Below, one piece after another: positions 1 to 12,500 of a stretch of 62,000 nt of DNA (the stretch's first letter is position 1; every line of letters starts with the position of its first letter). The DNA comes from Glandiceps talaboti (Eukaryota > Hemichordata > Enteropneusta > Spengelidae). The notes beneath the pieces are model-generated. The model did no database searches and was not told where the DNA came from. It saw nothing but the letters and a program-made list of their open reading frames with translations. A program made the translations under genes and the position numbers. The stretch is from positions 22,501-84,500 of the forward strand of contig NC_135568.1 of assembly GCF_964340395.1 (NCBI RefSeq). Direction: 5' to 3'.

Positions 1-501
1 CCCTAACCCTAACCCTAACCCTAACCCTAACCCTAACCCTACCCTAACCCTAACCCTAACCCTAACCCTAACCCTAACCCTAACCCTAACTCCTAACCCT
101 AACCCTAACCCTAACCCTAACCAAACCCTAACCCTAACCCTAACCCTAACCCTAACCCTAACCCTAACCCTAACCCTAACCCCTAACCCTAACCCTAACC
201 CTAACCCTAACCCTAACCCTAACCCCAAACCCTAACCCTAACCCTAACCCTAACCCTAACCCTAACCCTAACCCCTAACCCTAACCCTAACCCTAACCCT
301 AACCCTAACCCTAACCCTAACCCCTAACCCTAACCCTAACCCTAACCCTAACCCTAACCCTAACCCCTAACCCTAACCCTAACCCTAACCCTAACCCTAA
401 CCCTAACCCTAACCCTAACCCTAACCCTAACCCTAACCCTAACCCCTAACCCTAACCCTAACCCTAACCCTAACCCCTAACCCCTAACCCTAACCCTAAC
501 C

Positions 502-542
<41 letters not shown>

Positions 543-610
543 CCCTAACCCTAACCCCTAACCCTAACCCTAACCCTAACCCTAACCCTAACCCTAACCC
601 TAACCCTAAC
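1..610. repeat. Telomere, (CCCTAA)n
   Basis: Uninterrupted CCCTAA hexamers run from the first base to a sharp end at 610. On the plus strand this is the C-rich strand, so the window starts at the left end of a chromosome. TTAGGG is the usual metazoan telomere repeat. Variant units are scattered throughout: an extra C (CCCCTAA) near 180, 270, 320, 363, 442, 475 and 555, a shortened CCCTA near 42, CTCCTAA near 90 and CCAAACCC near 121. Scattered single-base variants could be true degenerate proximal telomere or homopolymer sequencing error. The physical end is probably longer than what was assembled. Confidence 0.97.
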
Positions 611-621
611 TAGGGTCACTC

Positions 622-797
622 AGTGGTCTCCATGTCACCTGAATTGTTTTGCAAATTAGGTGTTGAAAATATTGTTTTTTTTCAATTCCAATTATATTTT
701 TGAAATCTGCTATCCTAATCCTTTTAGAATATTGACGTTGTACTTTAATAATTTGCTTAATTTAGAAAACGGGTTTTCAGGTGACGCAGAGACCACT
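622..797. mobile_element. MITE-like inverted repeat abutting the telomere
   Basis: Two 22-bp arms at 622-643 and 776-797 are inverted copies matching at 19 of 22 positions; the three mismatches lie together in the middle. Both arms read AGTGGTCTC, three variable bases, then GTCACCTGAA. Weaker inverted similarity continues inward (GTTTTGCAAATTA near 646 against GTTTTCTAAATTA on the other strand near 759). There is no coding capacity in the ~130-bp interior. This fits a short non-autonomous DNA transposon or a palindromic subtelomeric element. No target duplication is clear; telomere-like sequence lies on both sides (TAGGGTCAC on the left, TTAGGGTTAA on the right). Confidence 0.5.
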
Positions 798-803
798 TAG
801 GGT

Positions 804-1140
804 TAACTCAAAAAGTAAATGCCTTGCATTGTCATTTTTGGTGAATAAATTATCTGTTCATGTAACTCAGTTTATAATTGAACAAGTCACTGTTAACCCT
901 GCACCTTAAAATGTAAAAAAAAAATTAAGGAGAAAAATTTCAGTTTTTTGACTTAGAGCAGAATTCCATTTTATTTTCTGACAAAGCTTGAAAAAGTGGG
1001 ATTTGCTTTTGGGCGATAATTTTTTTAATCTTTATGCGTTTTTAAAGTGTAATACATCGTTAGAAAGGTCTCGGTAAGATCTATAACATACATAAAAAAA
1101 ATTCATTGTTGCCATGGAAACAAAAGTTATCGCAAAAACC
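804..1140. other. AT-rich spacer, no gene seen
   Basis: No gene, RNA or clear repeat structure was found. It holds homopolymer A/T runs and the phrase GTTGCCATGGAAAC near 1110, which resembles phrases in the tandem repeats at 41.6-42.8 kb. Confidence 0.5.
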
Positions 1141-1331
1141 TGTTTTTGGGTAAAACACCCCAAAACCAGAGGCTAGGGTTAGATGGTTTAAATGCATCCA
1201 CATCGTTCATTTTTTAATATTAGACTAAGTTGATGTTAAGGAACACTTTTCCGACCTGACTTTTATGAGTTTTAAACTTTTGTTACAAAAAATTGCATTT
1301 TTAGACCCAAAAGTCGGGTTTTGACATCTGT

Positions 1332-1345
1332 TGACCTTTGACCTC
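1332..1345 (-). promoter_or_regulatory. DR1-type nuclear-receptor half-site pair in the inverted satellite copy
   Basis: TGACCTTTGACCTC is the reverse complement of two AGGTCA half-sites separated by one base. It corresponds to the triple-half-site motif found in every array monomer, here with two half-sites and in inverted orientation. Binding is inferred from the motif only. Confidence 0.4.
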
Positions 1346-1469
1346 CAAATTTTGCATGTCGCATGAAGGATCTATAAAGTTTCTATTCCATAAATTTTGT
1401 CTTGAAATTTTATCAAAAACACCTACTTTTTGCTTATTTCTCAACAAGAGGACTTTTGGGGAAATGTGG

Positions 1470-1483
1470 CCACTAGGGGGCGC
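1470..1483 (+). promoter_or_regulatory. CTCF-type core motif, plus orientation
   Basis: CCACTAGGGGGCGC fits the bilaterian CTCF core consensus CCASYAGRKGGCRS at every position. It lies in the inverted satellite copy, so it points right while all motifs in the array point left; the nearest array motif (3363-3376) and this one are convergent across the CATA microsatellite. Binding is inferred from sequence only. Confidence 0.5.
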
Positions 1484-1898
1484 ATTTTTTTCCAAAATAG
1501 GCTAATTTTGTACCTTCCTGATTGAATTTTTTTATTTTGTTTAGCTTGGACTACTCATGTTAGAAAGCTTGACTAACAGTATGAATTTCATTATGTATGA
1601 TTAATCTTAATATGTTTTTTGAATTTAATTTTTTTGTCACATTTCCTTAACATGGGAGCTTATGGGGGAAAGTAAATTTAATTTTTAAAAGGCATATTTG
1701 TACGGAATTTCATGCGGTTTTTTGTGCTGACCTACTCGTATTAATGTTCATGATGCAGATAATCAATATTAATTCTGAGTCTATTGCATAAATATGATTT
1801 CTGGTGTTCATTTTTGTTCAATTTGGGAGCCCATTGAATCTATGTGTTAACTGTGGGTGAGATTACCGGTCAACATTGAACTCTTACCGCTCAATAAG

Positions 1899-2455
1899 GC
1901 ATAGACTTAGGATCATAATGATTTCTGTTTTGGATAGCACATGACATCTTCTAAGACCAATGGAAGCCATTTTCTAAACAAAGCAATATTTATAGTACAG
2001 TGGTGGTCCAAAGATAGTATACATTTAAGCCTTTGTTATTGCTAGTGAGTGTATATGTTATGTATGGCTGTGAATAGAGCTTATCTTTGACAACATACTG
2101 TTAAGTACTGCATAGACTTAGGACCACAGTGACTTCTGTTTTGGATAGCACACGACATCCTCTCTTACCAATGGAGGCCATTTAATAAACAAAGTACTAC
2201 TAGTAGTACAGTGGTGGTCCAAAGATATTACATTTAAGCCTTTGTTATTGCTAGTGAGTGTATATGTTACGTATAGCTGTAAATAGAGCTTATCTGTGAC
2301 CACTTAGTGTTAAGTAAGGCATAGACTTAGGACCAAAGTGATTCCTATTTTGGATAGCACATGACATACACTTTTTCCAATGGAGGCCATTTAATAAACA
2401 AACAAAAACAATTTTGGAGTGGTCAAAATGAGTGCATGTATTAAGTCCTTGCTCC
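1899..2455. repeat. ~210-bp tandem sub-repeats
   Basis: The phrase CATAGACTTAGG starts at 1900, 2111 and 2320, giving periods of 211 and 209 bp. Units 1 and 2 are complete, including GTACAGTGGTGGTCC and GCCTTTGTTATTGC; unit 3 is cut off by the CATA microsatellite. These are local duplications of one segment of the inverted satellite copy, absent from the main array. Confidence 0.85.
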
Positions 2456-2459
2456 TTCA

Positions 2460-2937
2460 ACCATACATACATACATACATACATACATACATACATACAT
2501 ACATACATACATACATACATACATACATACATACATACATACATACATACATACATACATACATACATACATACATACATACATACATACATACATACAT
2601 ACATACATACATAACATAACATACATAACATGACATACATAACACACATACATACATACATACATACATACATACATACATACATACATACATACATACA
2701 TACATACATACATACATACATACATACATACATACATACATACATACATACATACATACATACATACATACATACATACATACATACATAACATAACATA
2801 CATAACACACATACATACATACATACATATATACATACATACATACATACATACATACATACATACATACATACATAGATACATAGATACATACACACAC
2901 ATACATACATACATACATACATACATACATACATACA

Positions 2938-2971
<34 letters not shown>

Positions 2972-3175
2972 CATACATACATACATACATACATACATAC
3001 ATACATACATACATACATACATACATAACATAACATACATAACATGACATACATAACACACATACATACATACATACATACATACATACATACATACATA
3101 CATAACATAACATAACATACATAACACACATACATACATACATACATACATACATACATACGTACATACGTACGT
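2460..3175. repeat. (CATA)n microsatellite, ~0.7 kb
   Basis: Tandem CATA tetramers with repeated interruptions of the type TAACATAACATACATAACA and short ACAC or ATAT slips. The interruptions recur at about 2613-2645, 2790-2812, 3027-3062 and 3103-3130, so blocks of the array were themselves duplicated. The array ends in a CGTACATACGTACG transition just before the telomere-motif hairpin. The long MYVC and HTYI reading frames here are artefacts of the tetramer. Confidence 0.97.
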
Positions 3176-3205
3176 AACCCTAACATAAATTAATCGGTTA
3201 GGGTT
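3176..3205. other. Facing telomere motifs at the CATA/satellite junction
   Basis: AACCCTAAC (3176-3184) and GTTAGGGTT (3197-3205) form a 9-bp perfect inverted repeat with a 12-bp loop exactly where the microsatellite ends and the first satellite monomer begins. The right arm is the motif present in each monomer; the left arm occurs only here. Confidence 0.7.
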
Positions 3206-3362
3206 ATGCATAAACATATTACTCACAATACAACCTTATGATGACATTTGACCCCCGAAATTTATTCAATCAATGCAAGTAATTTTTATACATCTATCCT
3301 TAAGATTGGGTCAAAAAATTCAATCAGGAAGGTACAAAATTAGCCTGTTTTCAAATAAAATC

Positions 3363-3376
3363 GCGCCCCCTAGTGG
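3363..3376 (-). promoter_or_regulatory. CTCF-type core motif, repeated in all 13 monomers
   Basis: Minus-strand CCACTAGGGGGCGC, a full match to CCASYAGRKGGCRS. The same 14 bases recur at starts 4769, 6172, 7575, 8978, 10380, 11780, 13180, 14584, 15990, 17392, 18794 and 20199. The 14-bp core is unchanged even where flanking bases vary (monomers 11 and 12 have T instead of C just outside it). All point toward the telomere. Binding is inferred only from the motif, and the same string can occur in dispersed repeats without function. Confidence 0.5.
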
Positions 3377-3531
3377 CAATATTCAGGTAAAAAAGTACTC
3401 TTCTTTTGATGACTTTGGCAATGTTCAATACCCAACATGGGGCTTCACAAATGTACTTTATTGTTAATGTATCTTTATGAAATTGTCAAGTTACATTGCC
3501 AACTAACTTATCTACCTGACACTGAAATTGG

Positions 3532-3551
3532 GGGTCAAAGGTCAAAGGTCA
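3532..3551 (+). promoter_or_regulatory. Triple DR1 nuclear-receptor half-sites, repeated in all monomers
   Basis: GGGTCA, AGGTCA and AGGTCA stand in direct orientation, each separated by one A. A DR1 of AGGTCA is the classical element for HNF4, RXR and COUP-TF/TR2/TR4-type receptors. The same string starts at 4938, 6341, 7744, 9147, 10549, 11949, 13349, 14753, 16159, 17561, 18963 and 20368. A functional role is inference. Confidence 0.5.
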
Positions 3552-6500
3552 AAGTAGTGAGAGCAAGTGCTCAATTTAGAACTTATATCATGAATTTTTT
3601 TTCACCATTTACAAATAGAAAATCATAATATCTATATAAAGTTATAAACTATATTTAATACCAGAGCAGGGTATGTATTGGTTTTGATAGCAAAGTTATC
3701 AATGTAGAAAATAACATATACATGTTAGTGTATACTTTTGACCACCACTGTACTACTAATAGTGCTTTGTTTACAAAATGGCTTCCAATGGCAAGAGAGT
3801 TTGTCATGTCCTATCCAAAACAGAAATCACTTTGGTCCTAAGTCTATGCCTTGCTTAACAGTAAGAGTTCAAAGGTGACCACGCAAAATCCTTCAAAATC
3901 CCTGTACACTGTGAACTATGCAACAAAATTGGAAATAAGTGAACACTAGAATTTAGAAACCATATTTCTGCAAAAGACTCAGACAAGATATTAAGTGTCT
4001 GCTTCATGATCATTAACACGAGTAGTTCAGCACACACAAACTTGTGAAATTCCATTGAAATGTGCCTTTTAAACATTAAAATTACTTTTCCCCATAGGCT
4101 AACATGCTTAAAATAATGTAGAAAAAATTGAAATTCCAAAAACATATTTCCGCTAATCATTGTGACATGCAATTTATAAAATTAGCCATTCTGATTAATA
4201 AGAGTAGTTCAAGACAAAAAAACCCGTAAATTTATATAGATAAATGTCTTTTACAAATAATGACAGTTTTCCACATGTTAACCTAATGGCAAAAAAAAAC
4301 AGTCAAACAAACATACTTCTACTAGCCATTGAGACATTTGATTTATAACATAGGTCAAGGATATTAATATACACCTATCCTGAAAATTTGGTCAAAGAAT
4401 ACTTACAGGAAAAAAAAATCTAAATTGAAAAGCAAAGCCCGCCCTCAGTGGTAACGTTTATTTTGACATTTTGACAACTTAGAAAAACACTCATTTCTCA
4501 TTATTTTTCGACCACATTTGGTGAGCAGGTACAATTTAGGGTACCTAACAACATATTGACGGCATTAAACCTAAATTCATTTCTCCTTGAATAAATTAAT
4601 CGGTTAGGGTTATGCATAAACATATTACCCACAATACAACCTTATGATGACATTTGACCCCCGAAATTTATTCAATCAATGCAAGTAATTTTTATACATC
4701 TATCCTTAAGATTGGGTCAAAAAATTCAATCAGGAAGGTACAAAATTAGCCTGTTTTCAAATAAAATCGCGCCCCCTAGTGGCAATATTCAGGTAAAAAA
4801 GTACTCTTCTTTTGATGACTTTGGCAATGTTCAATACCCAACATGGGGCTTCACAAATGTACTTTATTGTTAATGTATCTTTATGAAATTGTCAAGTTAC
4901 ATTGCCAACTAACTTATCTACCTGACACTGAAATTGGGGGTCAAAGGTCAAAGGTCAAAGTAATGAGAGCTAGTGCTCAATTTAGAACTTATATCATGAA
5001 TTTTTTTTCACCATTTACAAATAGAAAATCATAATATCTATATAAAGTTATAAACTATATTTAGTACCAGAGCAGGGTATGTATTGGTTTTGATAGCAAA
5101 GTTATCAATGTAGAAAATAACATACATGTTAGTGTATACTTTTGACCACCACTGTACTACTAATAGTACTTTGTTTACAAAATGGCTTCCAATGGCAAGA
5201 GAGTTTGTCATGTCCTATCCAAAACAGAAATCACTTTGGTCCTAAGTCTATGCCTTACTTAACAGTAAGAGTTCAAAGGTGACCACGCAAAATCCTTCAA
5301 AATCCCTGTACACTGTGAACTATGCAACAAAATTGGAAATAAGTGAACACTAGAATTTAGAAACCATATTTCTGCAAAAGACTCAGACAAGATATTAAGT
5401 GTCTGCTTCATGATCATTAACACGAGTAGTTCAGCACACAAAAACTTGTGAAATTCCATTGAAATGTGCCTTTTAAAAATTAAAATTACTTTTCCCCATA
5501 GGCTAACATGCTTAAAATAATGTAGAAAAAATTGAAATTCCAAAAACATATTTCCGCTAATCATTGTGACATGCAATTTATAACATTAGCCATTCTGATT
5601 AATAAGAGTAGTTCAAGGCAAAAAAACCTGTAAATTTATATAGATAAATGCCTTTTACAAATAATGACAGTTTTCCACATGTTAACCTAATGGCAAAAAA
5701 AACCAGTCAAACAAACATACTTCTACTAGCCATTGAGACATGTGATTTATAACATCAGTCAAGGATATTAATATACACCTATCCTGAAAATTTGGTCAAA
5801 GAATACTTACAGGAAAAAAAATCTAAATTGAAAAGCAAAGCCCGCCCTCAGTGGTAACGTTTATTTTGACATTTTGACAACTTAGAAAAACACTCATTTC
5901 TCATTATTTTTCGACCACATTTGGTGAGCAGGTACAATTTAGGGTACCTAACAACATATTGACGGCATTAAACCTAAATTCATTTCTCCTTGAATAAATT
6001 AATCGGTTAGGGTTATGCATAAACATATTACCCACAATACAACCTTATGATGACATTTGACCCCCGAAATTTATTCAATCAATGCAAGTAATTTTTATAC
6101 ATCTATCCTTAAGATTGGGTCAAAAAATTCAATCAGGAAGGTACAAAATTAGCCTGTTTTCAAATAAAATCGCGCCCCCTAGTGGCAATATTCAGGTAAA
6201 AAAGTACTCTTCTTTTGATGACTTTGGCAATGTTCAATACCCAACATGGGGCTTCACAAATGTACTTTATTGTTAATGTATCTTTATGAAATTGTCAAGT
6301 TGCATTGCCAACTAACTTATCTACCTGACACTGAAATTGGGGGTCAAAGGTCAAAGGTCAAAGTAATGAGAGCTAGTGCTCAATTTAGAACTTATATCAT
6401 GAATTTTTTTTCACCATTTACAAATAGAAAATCATAATATCTATATAAAGTTATAAACTATATTTAGTACCAGAGCAGGGTATGTATTGGTTTTGATAGC

Positions 6501-9500
6501 AAAGTTATCAATGTAGAAAATAACATACATGTTAGTGTATACTTTTGACCACCACTGTACTACTAATAGTACTTTGTTTACAAAATGGCTTCCAATGGCA
6601 AGAGAGTTTGTCATGTCCTATCCAAAACAGAAATCACTTTGGTCCTAAGTCTATGCCTTGCTTAACAGTAAGAGTTCAAAGGTGACCACGCAAAATCCTT
6701 CAAAATCCCTGTACACTGTGAACTATGCAACAAAATTGGAAATAAGTGAACACTAGAATTTAGAAACCATATTTCTGCAAAAGACTCAGACAAGATATTA
6801 AGTGTCTGCTTCATGATCATTAACACGAGTAGTTCAGCACACACAAACTTGTGAAATTCCATTGAAATGTGCCTTTTAAACATTAAAATTACTTTTCCCC
6901 ATAGGCTAACATGCTTAAAATAATGTAGAAAAAATTGAAATTCCAAAAACATATTTCCGCTAATCATTGTGACATGCAATTTATAACATTAGCCATTCTG
7001 ATTAATAAGAGTAGTTCAAGGCAAAAAAACCTGTAAATTTATATAGATAAATGCCTTTTACAAATAATGACAGTTTTCCACATGTTAACCTAATGGCAAA
7101 AAAAAACAGTCAAACAAACATACTTCTACTAGCCATTGAGACATGTGATTTATAACATCAGTCAAGGATATTAATATACACCTATCCTGAAAATTTGGTC
7201 AAAGAATACTTACAGGAAAAAAAATCTAAATTGAAAAGCAAAGCCCGCCCTCAGTGGTAACGTTTATTTTGACATTTTGACAACTTAGAAAAACACTCAT
7301 TTCTCATTATTTTTCGACCACATTTGGTGAGCAGGTACAATTTAGGGTACCTAACAACATATTGACGGCATTAAACCTAAATTCATTTCTCCTTGAATAA
7401 ATTAATCGGTTAGGGTTATGCATAAACATATTACCCACAATACAACCTTATGATGACATTTGACCCCCGAAATTTATTCAATCAATGCAAGTAATTTTTA
7501 TACATCTATCCTTAAGATTGGGTCAAAAAATTCAATCAGGAAGGTACAAAATTAGCCTGTTTTCAAATAAAATCGCGCCCCCTAGTGGCAATATTCAGGT
7601 AAAAAAGTACTCTTCTTTTGATGACTTTGGCAATGTTCAATACCCAACATGGGGCTTCACAAATGTACTTTATTGTTAATGTATCTTTATGAAATTGTCA
7701 AGTTGCATTGCCAACTAACTTATCTACCTGACACTGAAATTGGGGGTCAAAGGTCAAAGGTCAAAGTAATGAGAGCTAGTGCTCAATTTAGAACTTATAT
7801 CATGAATTTTTTTTCACCATTTACAAATAGAAAATCATAATATCTATATAAAGTTATAAACTATATTTAGTACCAGAGCAGGGTATGTATTGGTTTTGAT
7901 AGCAAAGTTATCAATGTAGAAAATAACATACATGTTAGTGTATACTTTTGACCACCACTGTACTACTAATAGTACTTTGTTTACAAAATGGCTTCCAATG
8001 GCAAGAGAGTTTGTCATGTCCTATCCAAAACAGAAATCACTTTGGTCCTAAGTCTATGCCTTGCTTAACAGTAAGAGTTCAAAGGTGACCACGCAAAATC
8101 CTTCAAAATCCCTGTACACTGTGAACTATGCAACAAAATTGGAAATAAGTGAACACTAGAATTTAGAAACCATATTTCTGCAAAAGACTCAGACAAGATA
8201 TTAAGTGTCTGCTTCATGATCATTAACACGAGTAGTTCAGCACACACAAACTTGTGAAATTCCATTGAAATGTGCCTTTTAAACATTAAAATTACTTTTC
8301 CCCATAGGCTAACATGCTTAAAATAATGTAGAAAAAATTGAAATTCCAAAAACATATTTCCGCTAATCATTGTGACATGCAATTTATAACATTAGCCATT
8401 CTGATTAATAAGAGTAGTTCAAGGCAAAAAAACCTGTAAATTTATATAGATAAATGCCTTTTACAAATAATGACAGTTTTCCACATGTTAACCTAATGGC
8501 AAAAAAAAACAGTCAAACAAACATACTTCTACTAGCCATTGAGACATGTGATTTATAACATCAGTCAAGGATATTAATATACACCTATCCTGAAAATTTG
8601 GTCAAAGAATACTTACAGGAAAAAAAATCTAAATTGAAAAGCAAAGCCCGCCCTCAGTGGTAACGTTTATTTTGACATTTTGACAACTTAGAAAAACACT
8701 CATTTCTCATTATTTTTCGACCACATTTGGTGAGCAGGTACAATTTAGGGTACCTAACAACATATTGACGGCATTAAACCTAAATTCATTTCTCCTTGAA
8801 TAAATTAATCGGTTAGGGTTATGCATAAACATATTACCCACAATACAACCTTATGATGACATTTGACCCCCGAAATTTATTCAATCAATGCAAGTAATTT
8901 TTATACATCTATCCTTAAGATTGGGTCAAAAAATTCAATCAGGAAGGTACAAAATTAGCCTGTTTTCAAATAAAATCGCGCCCCCTAGTGGCAATATTCA
9001 GGTAAAAAAGTACTCTTCTTTTGATGACTTTGGCAATGTTCAATACCCAACATGGGGCTTCACAAATGTACTTTATTGTTAATGTATCTTTATGAAATTG
9101 TCAAGTTGCATTGCCAACTAACTTATCTACCTGACACTGAAATTGGGGGTCAAAGGTCAAAGGTCAAAGTAATGAGAGCTAGTGCTCAATTTAGAACTTA
9201 TATCATGAATTTTTTTTCACCATTTACAAATAGAAAATCATAATATCTATATAAAGTTATAAACTATATTTAGTACCAGAGCAGGGTATGTATTGGTTTT
9301 GATAGCAAAGTTATCAATGTAGAAAATAACATACATGTTAGTGTATACTTTTGACCACCACTGTACTACTAATAGTACTTTGTTTACAAAATGGCTTCCA
9401 ATGGCAAGAGAGTTTGTCATGTCCTATCCAAAACAGAAATCACTTTGGTCCTAAGTCTATGCCTTGCTTAACAGTAAGAGTTCAAAGGTGACCACGCAAA

Positions 9501-12500
9501 ATCCTTCAAAATCCCTGTACACTGTGAACTATGCAACAAAATTGGAAATAAGTGAACACTAGAATTTAGAAACCATATTTCTGCAAAAGACTCAGACAAG
9601 ATATTAAGTGTCTGCTTCATGATCATTAACACGAGTAGTTCAGCACACACAAACTTGTGAAATTCCATTGAAATGTGCCTTTTAAAAATTAAAATTACTT
9701 TTCCCCATAGGCTAACATGCTTAAAATAATGTAGAAAAAATTGAAATTCCAAAAACATATTTCCGCTAATCATTGTGACATGCAATTTATAACATTAGCC
9801 ATTCTGATTAATAAGAGTAGTTCAAGGCAAAAAAACCTGTAAATTTATATAGATAAATGCCTTTTACAAATAATGACAGTTTTCCACATGTTAACCTAAT
9901 GGCAAAAAAAACAGTCAAACAAACATACTTCTACTAGCCATTGAGACATGTGATTTATAACATAGGTCAAGGATATTAATATACACCTATCCTGAAAATT
10001 TGGTCAAAGAATACTTACAGGAAAAAAAATCTAAATTGAAAAGCAAAGCCCGCCCTCAGTGGTAACGTTTATTTTGACATTTTGACAACTTAGAAAAACA
10101 CTCATTTCTCATTATTTTTCGACCACATTTGGTGAGCAGGTACAATTTAGGGTACCTAACAGCATATTGACGGCATTAAACCTAAATTCATTTCTCCTTG
10201 AATAAATTAATCGGTTAGGGTTATGCATAAACATATTACCCACAATACAACCTTATGATGACATTTGACCCCCGAAATTTATTCAATCAATGCAAGTAAT
10301 TTTTATACATCTATCCTTAAGATTGGGTCAAAAAATTCAATCAGGAAGGTACAAAATTAGCCTGTTTTCAAATAAAATCGCGCCCCCTAGTGGCAATATT
10401 CAGGTAAAAAAGTACTCTTCTTTTGATGACTTTGGCAATGTTCAATACCCAACATGGGGCTTCACAAATGTACTTTATTGTTAATGTATCTTTATGAAAT
10501 TGTCAAGTTGCATTGCCAACTAACTTATCTACCTGACACTGAAATTGGGGGTCAAAGGTCAAAGGTCAAAGTAATGAGAGCTAGTGCTCAATTTAGAACT
10601 TATATCATGAATTTTTTTTCACCATTTACAAATAGAAAATCATAATATCTATATAAAGTTATAAACTATATTTAATACCAGAGCAGGGTATGTATTGGTT
10701 TTGATAGCAAAGTTATCAATGTAGAAAATAACATACATGTTAGTGTATACTTTTGACCACCACTGTACTACTAATAGTACTTTGTTTACAAAATGGCTTC
10801 CAATGGCAAGAGAGTTTGTCATGTCCTATCCAAAACAGAAATCACTTTGGTCCTAAGTCTATGCCTTGCTTAACAGTAAGAGTTCAAAGGTGACCACGCA
10901 AAATCCTTCAAAATCCCTGTACACTGTGAAATATGCAACAAAATTGGAAATAAGTGAACACTAGAATTTAGAAACCATATTTCTGCAAAAGACTCAGACA
11001 AGATATTAAGTGTCTGCTTCATGATCATTAACACGAGTAGTTCAGCACACACAAACTTGTGAAATTCCATTGAAATGTGCCTTTTAAAAATTAAAATTAC
11101 TTTTCCCCATAGGCTAACATGCTTAAAATAATGTAGAAAAAATTGAAATTCCAAAAACATATTTCCGCTAATCATTGTGACATGCAATTTATAACATTAG
11201 CCATTCTGATTAATAAGAGTAGTTCAAGACAAAAAAACCCGTAAATTTATATAGATAAATGCCTTTTACAAATAATGACAGTTTTCCACATGTTAACCTA
11301 ATGGCAAAAATAAAGTCAAACAAACATACTTCTACTAGCCATTGAGACATGTGATTTATAACATGAGTCAAGGATATTAATATACACCTATCCTGAAAAT
11401 TTGGTCAAAGAATACTTACAGGAAAAAAAATCTAAATTGAAAAGCAAAGACCGCCCTCAGTGGTAACGTTTATTTTGACATTTTGACAACTTAGAAAAAC
11501 ACTCATTTCTCATTATTTTTCGACCACATTTGGTGAGCAGGTACAATTTAGGGTACCTAACATTATATTGACGGCATTAAACCTAAATTCATTTCTCCTT
11601 GAATAATTTAACCGGTAGGGTTATGTATAAACATATTACCCACATTACAACCTTATGATGACATTTGACCCCCGAAATTTATTCAATCAATGCAAGTAAT
11701 TTTTATACATCTATCCTTAAGATTGGGTCAAAAAATTCAATCAGGAAGGTACAAAATTAGCCTGTTTTCAAATAAAATCGCGCCCCCTAGTGGCAATATT
11801 CAGGTAAAAAAGTACTCTTCTTTTGATGACTTTGGCAATGTTCAATACCCAACATGGGGCTTCACAAATGTACTTTATTGTTAATGTATCTTTATGAAAT
11901 TGTCAAGTTACATTGCCAACTGACTTATCTACCTGACACTGAAATTGGGGGTCAAAGGTCAAAGGTCAAAGTAATGAGAGCTAGTGCTCAATTTAGAACT
12001 TATATCATGAATTTTTTTTCACCATTTACAAATAGAAAATCATAATATCTATATAAAGTTATAAACTATATTTAGTACCAGAGCAGGGTATGTATTGGTT
12101 TTGATAGCAAAGTTATCAATGTAGAAAATAACATACATGTTAGTGTATACTTTTGACCACCACTGTACTACTAATAGTACTTTGTTTACAAAATGGCTTC
12201 CAATGGCAAGAGAGTTTGTCATGTCCTATCCAAAACAGAAATCACTTTGGTCCTAAGTCTATGCCTTGCTTAACAGTAAGAGTTCAAAGGTGACCACGCA
12301 AAATCCTTCAAAATCCCTGTACACTGTGAAATATGCAACAAAATTGGAAATAAGTGAACACTAGAATTTAGAAACCATATTTCTGCAAAAGACTCAGACA
12401 AGATATTAAGTGTCTGCTTCATGATCATTAACACGAGTAGTTCAGCACACAAAAACTTGTGAAATTCCATTGAAATGTGCCTTTTAAAAATTAAAATTAC

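Larger units (their letters stand above)
1140..2455 (-). repeat. Diverged, inverted copy of the 1.4-kb subtelomeric satellite
   Basis: Read on the minus strand this stretch matches landmarks of the array monomer: the GGTACAAAATTAGCC stretch (near 1500-1517), the CCACTAGGGGGCGC core (1470-1483), the CGAGTAGGTCAGCACA region (near 1720-1740), the AAAGTAAATTTAATTTTTAAAAGGCA region (near 1670-1695), and the CATAGACTTAGGACC and GTACAGTGGTGGTCC regions (1900 onward). Similarity is clear but well below that within the array, and about 500 bp of the monomer is missing between roughly 1530 and 1600. It lies in the opposite orientation to the array at 3.2-20.6 kb, so the CATA microsatellite sits near the axis of a large inverted arrangement. 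Confidence 0.8.

Noticed and set aside
2290-3226. Long MYVC-repeat and HTYI-repeat frames
   Set aside because: Translations of the CATA microsatellite; the same pattern appears at 31.0-31.3 kb.
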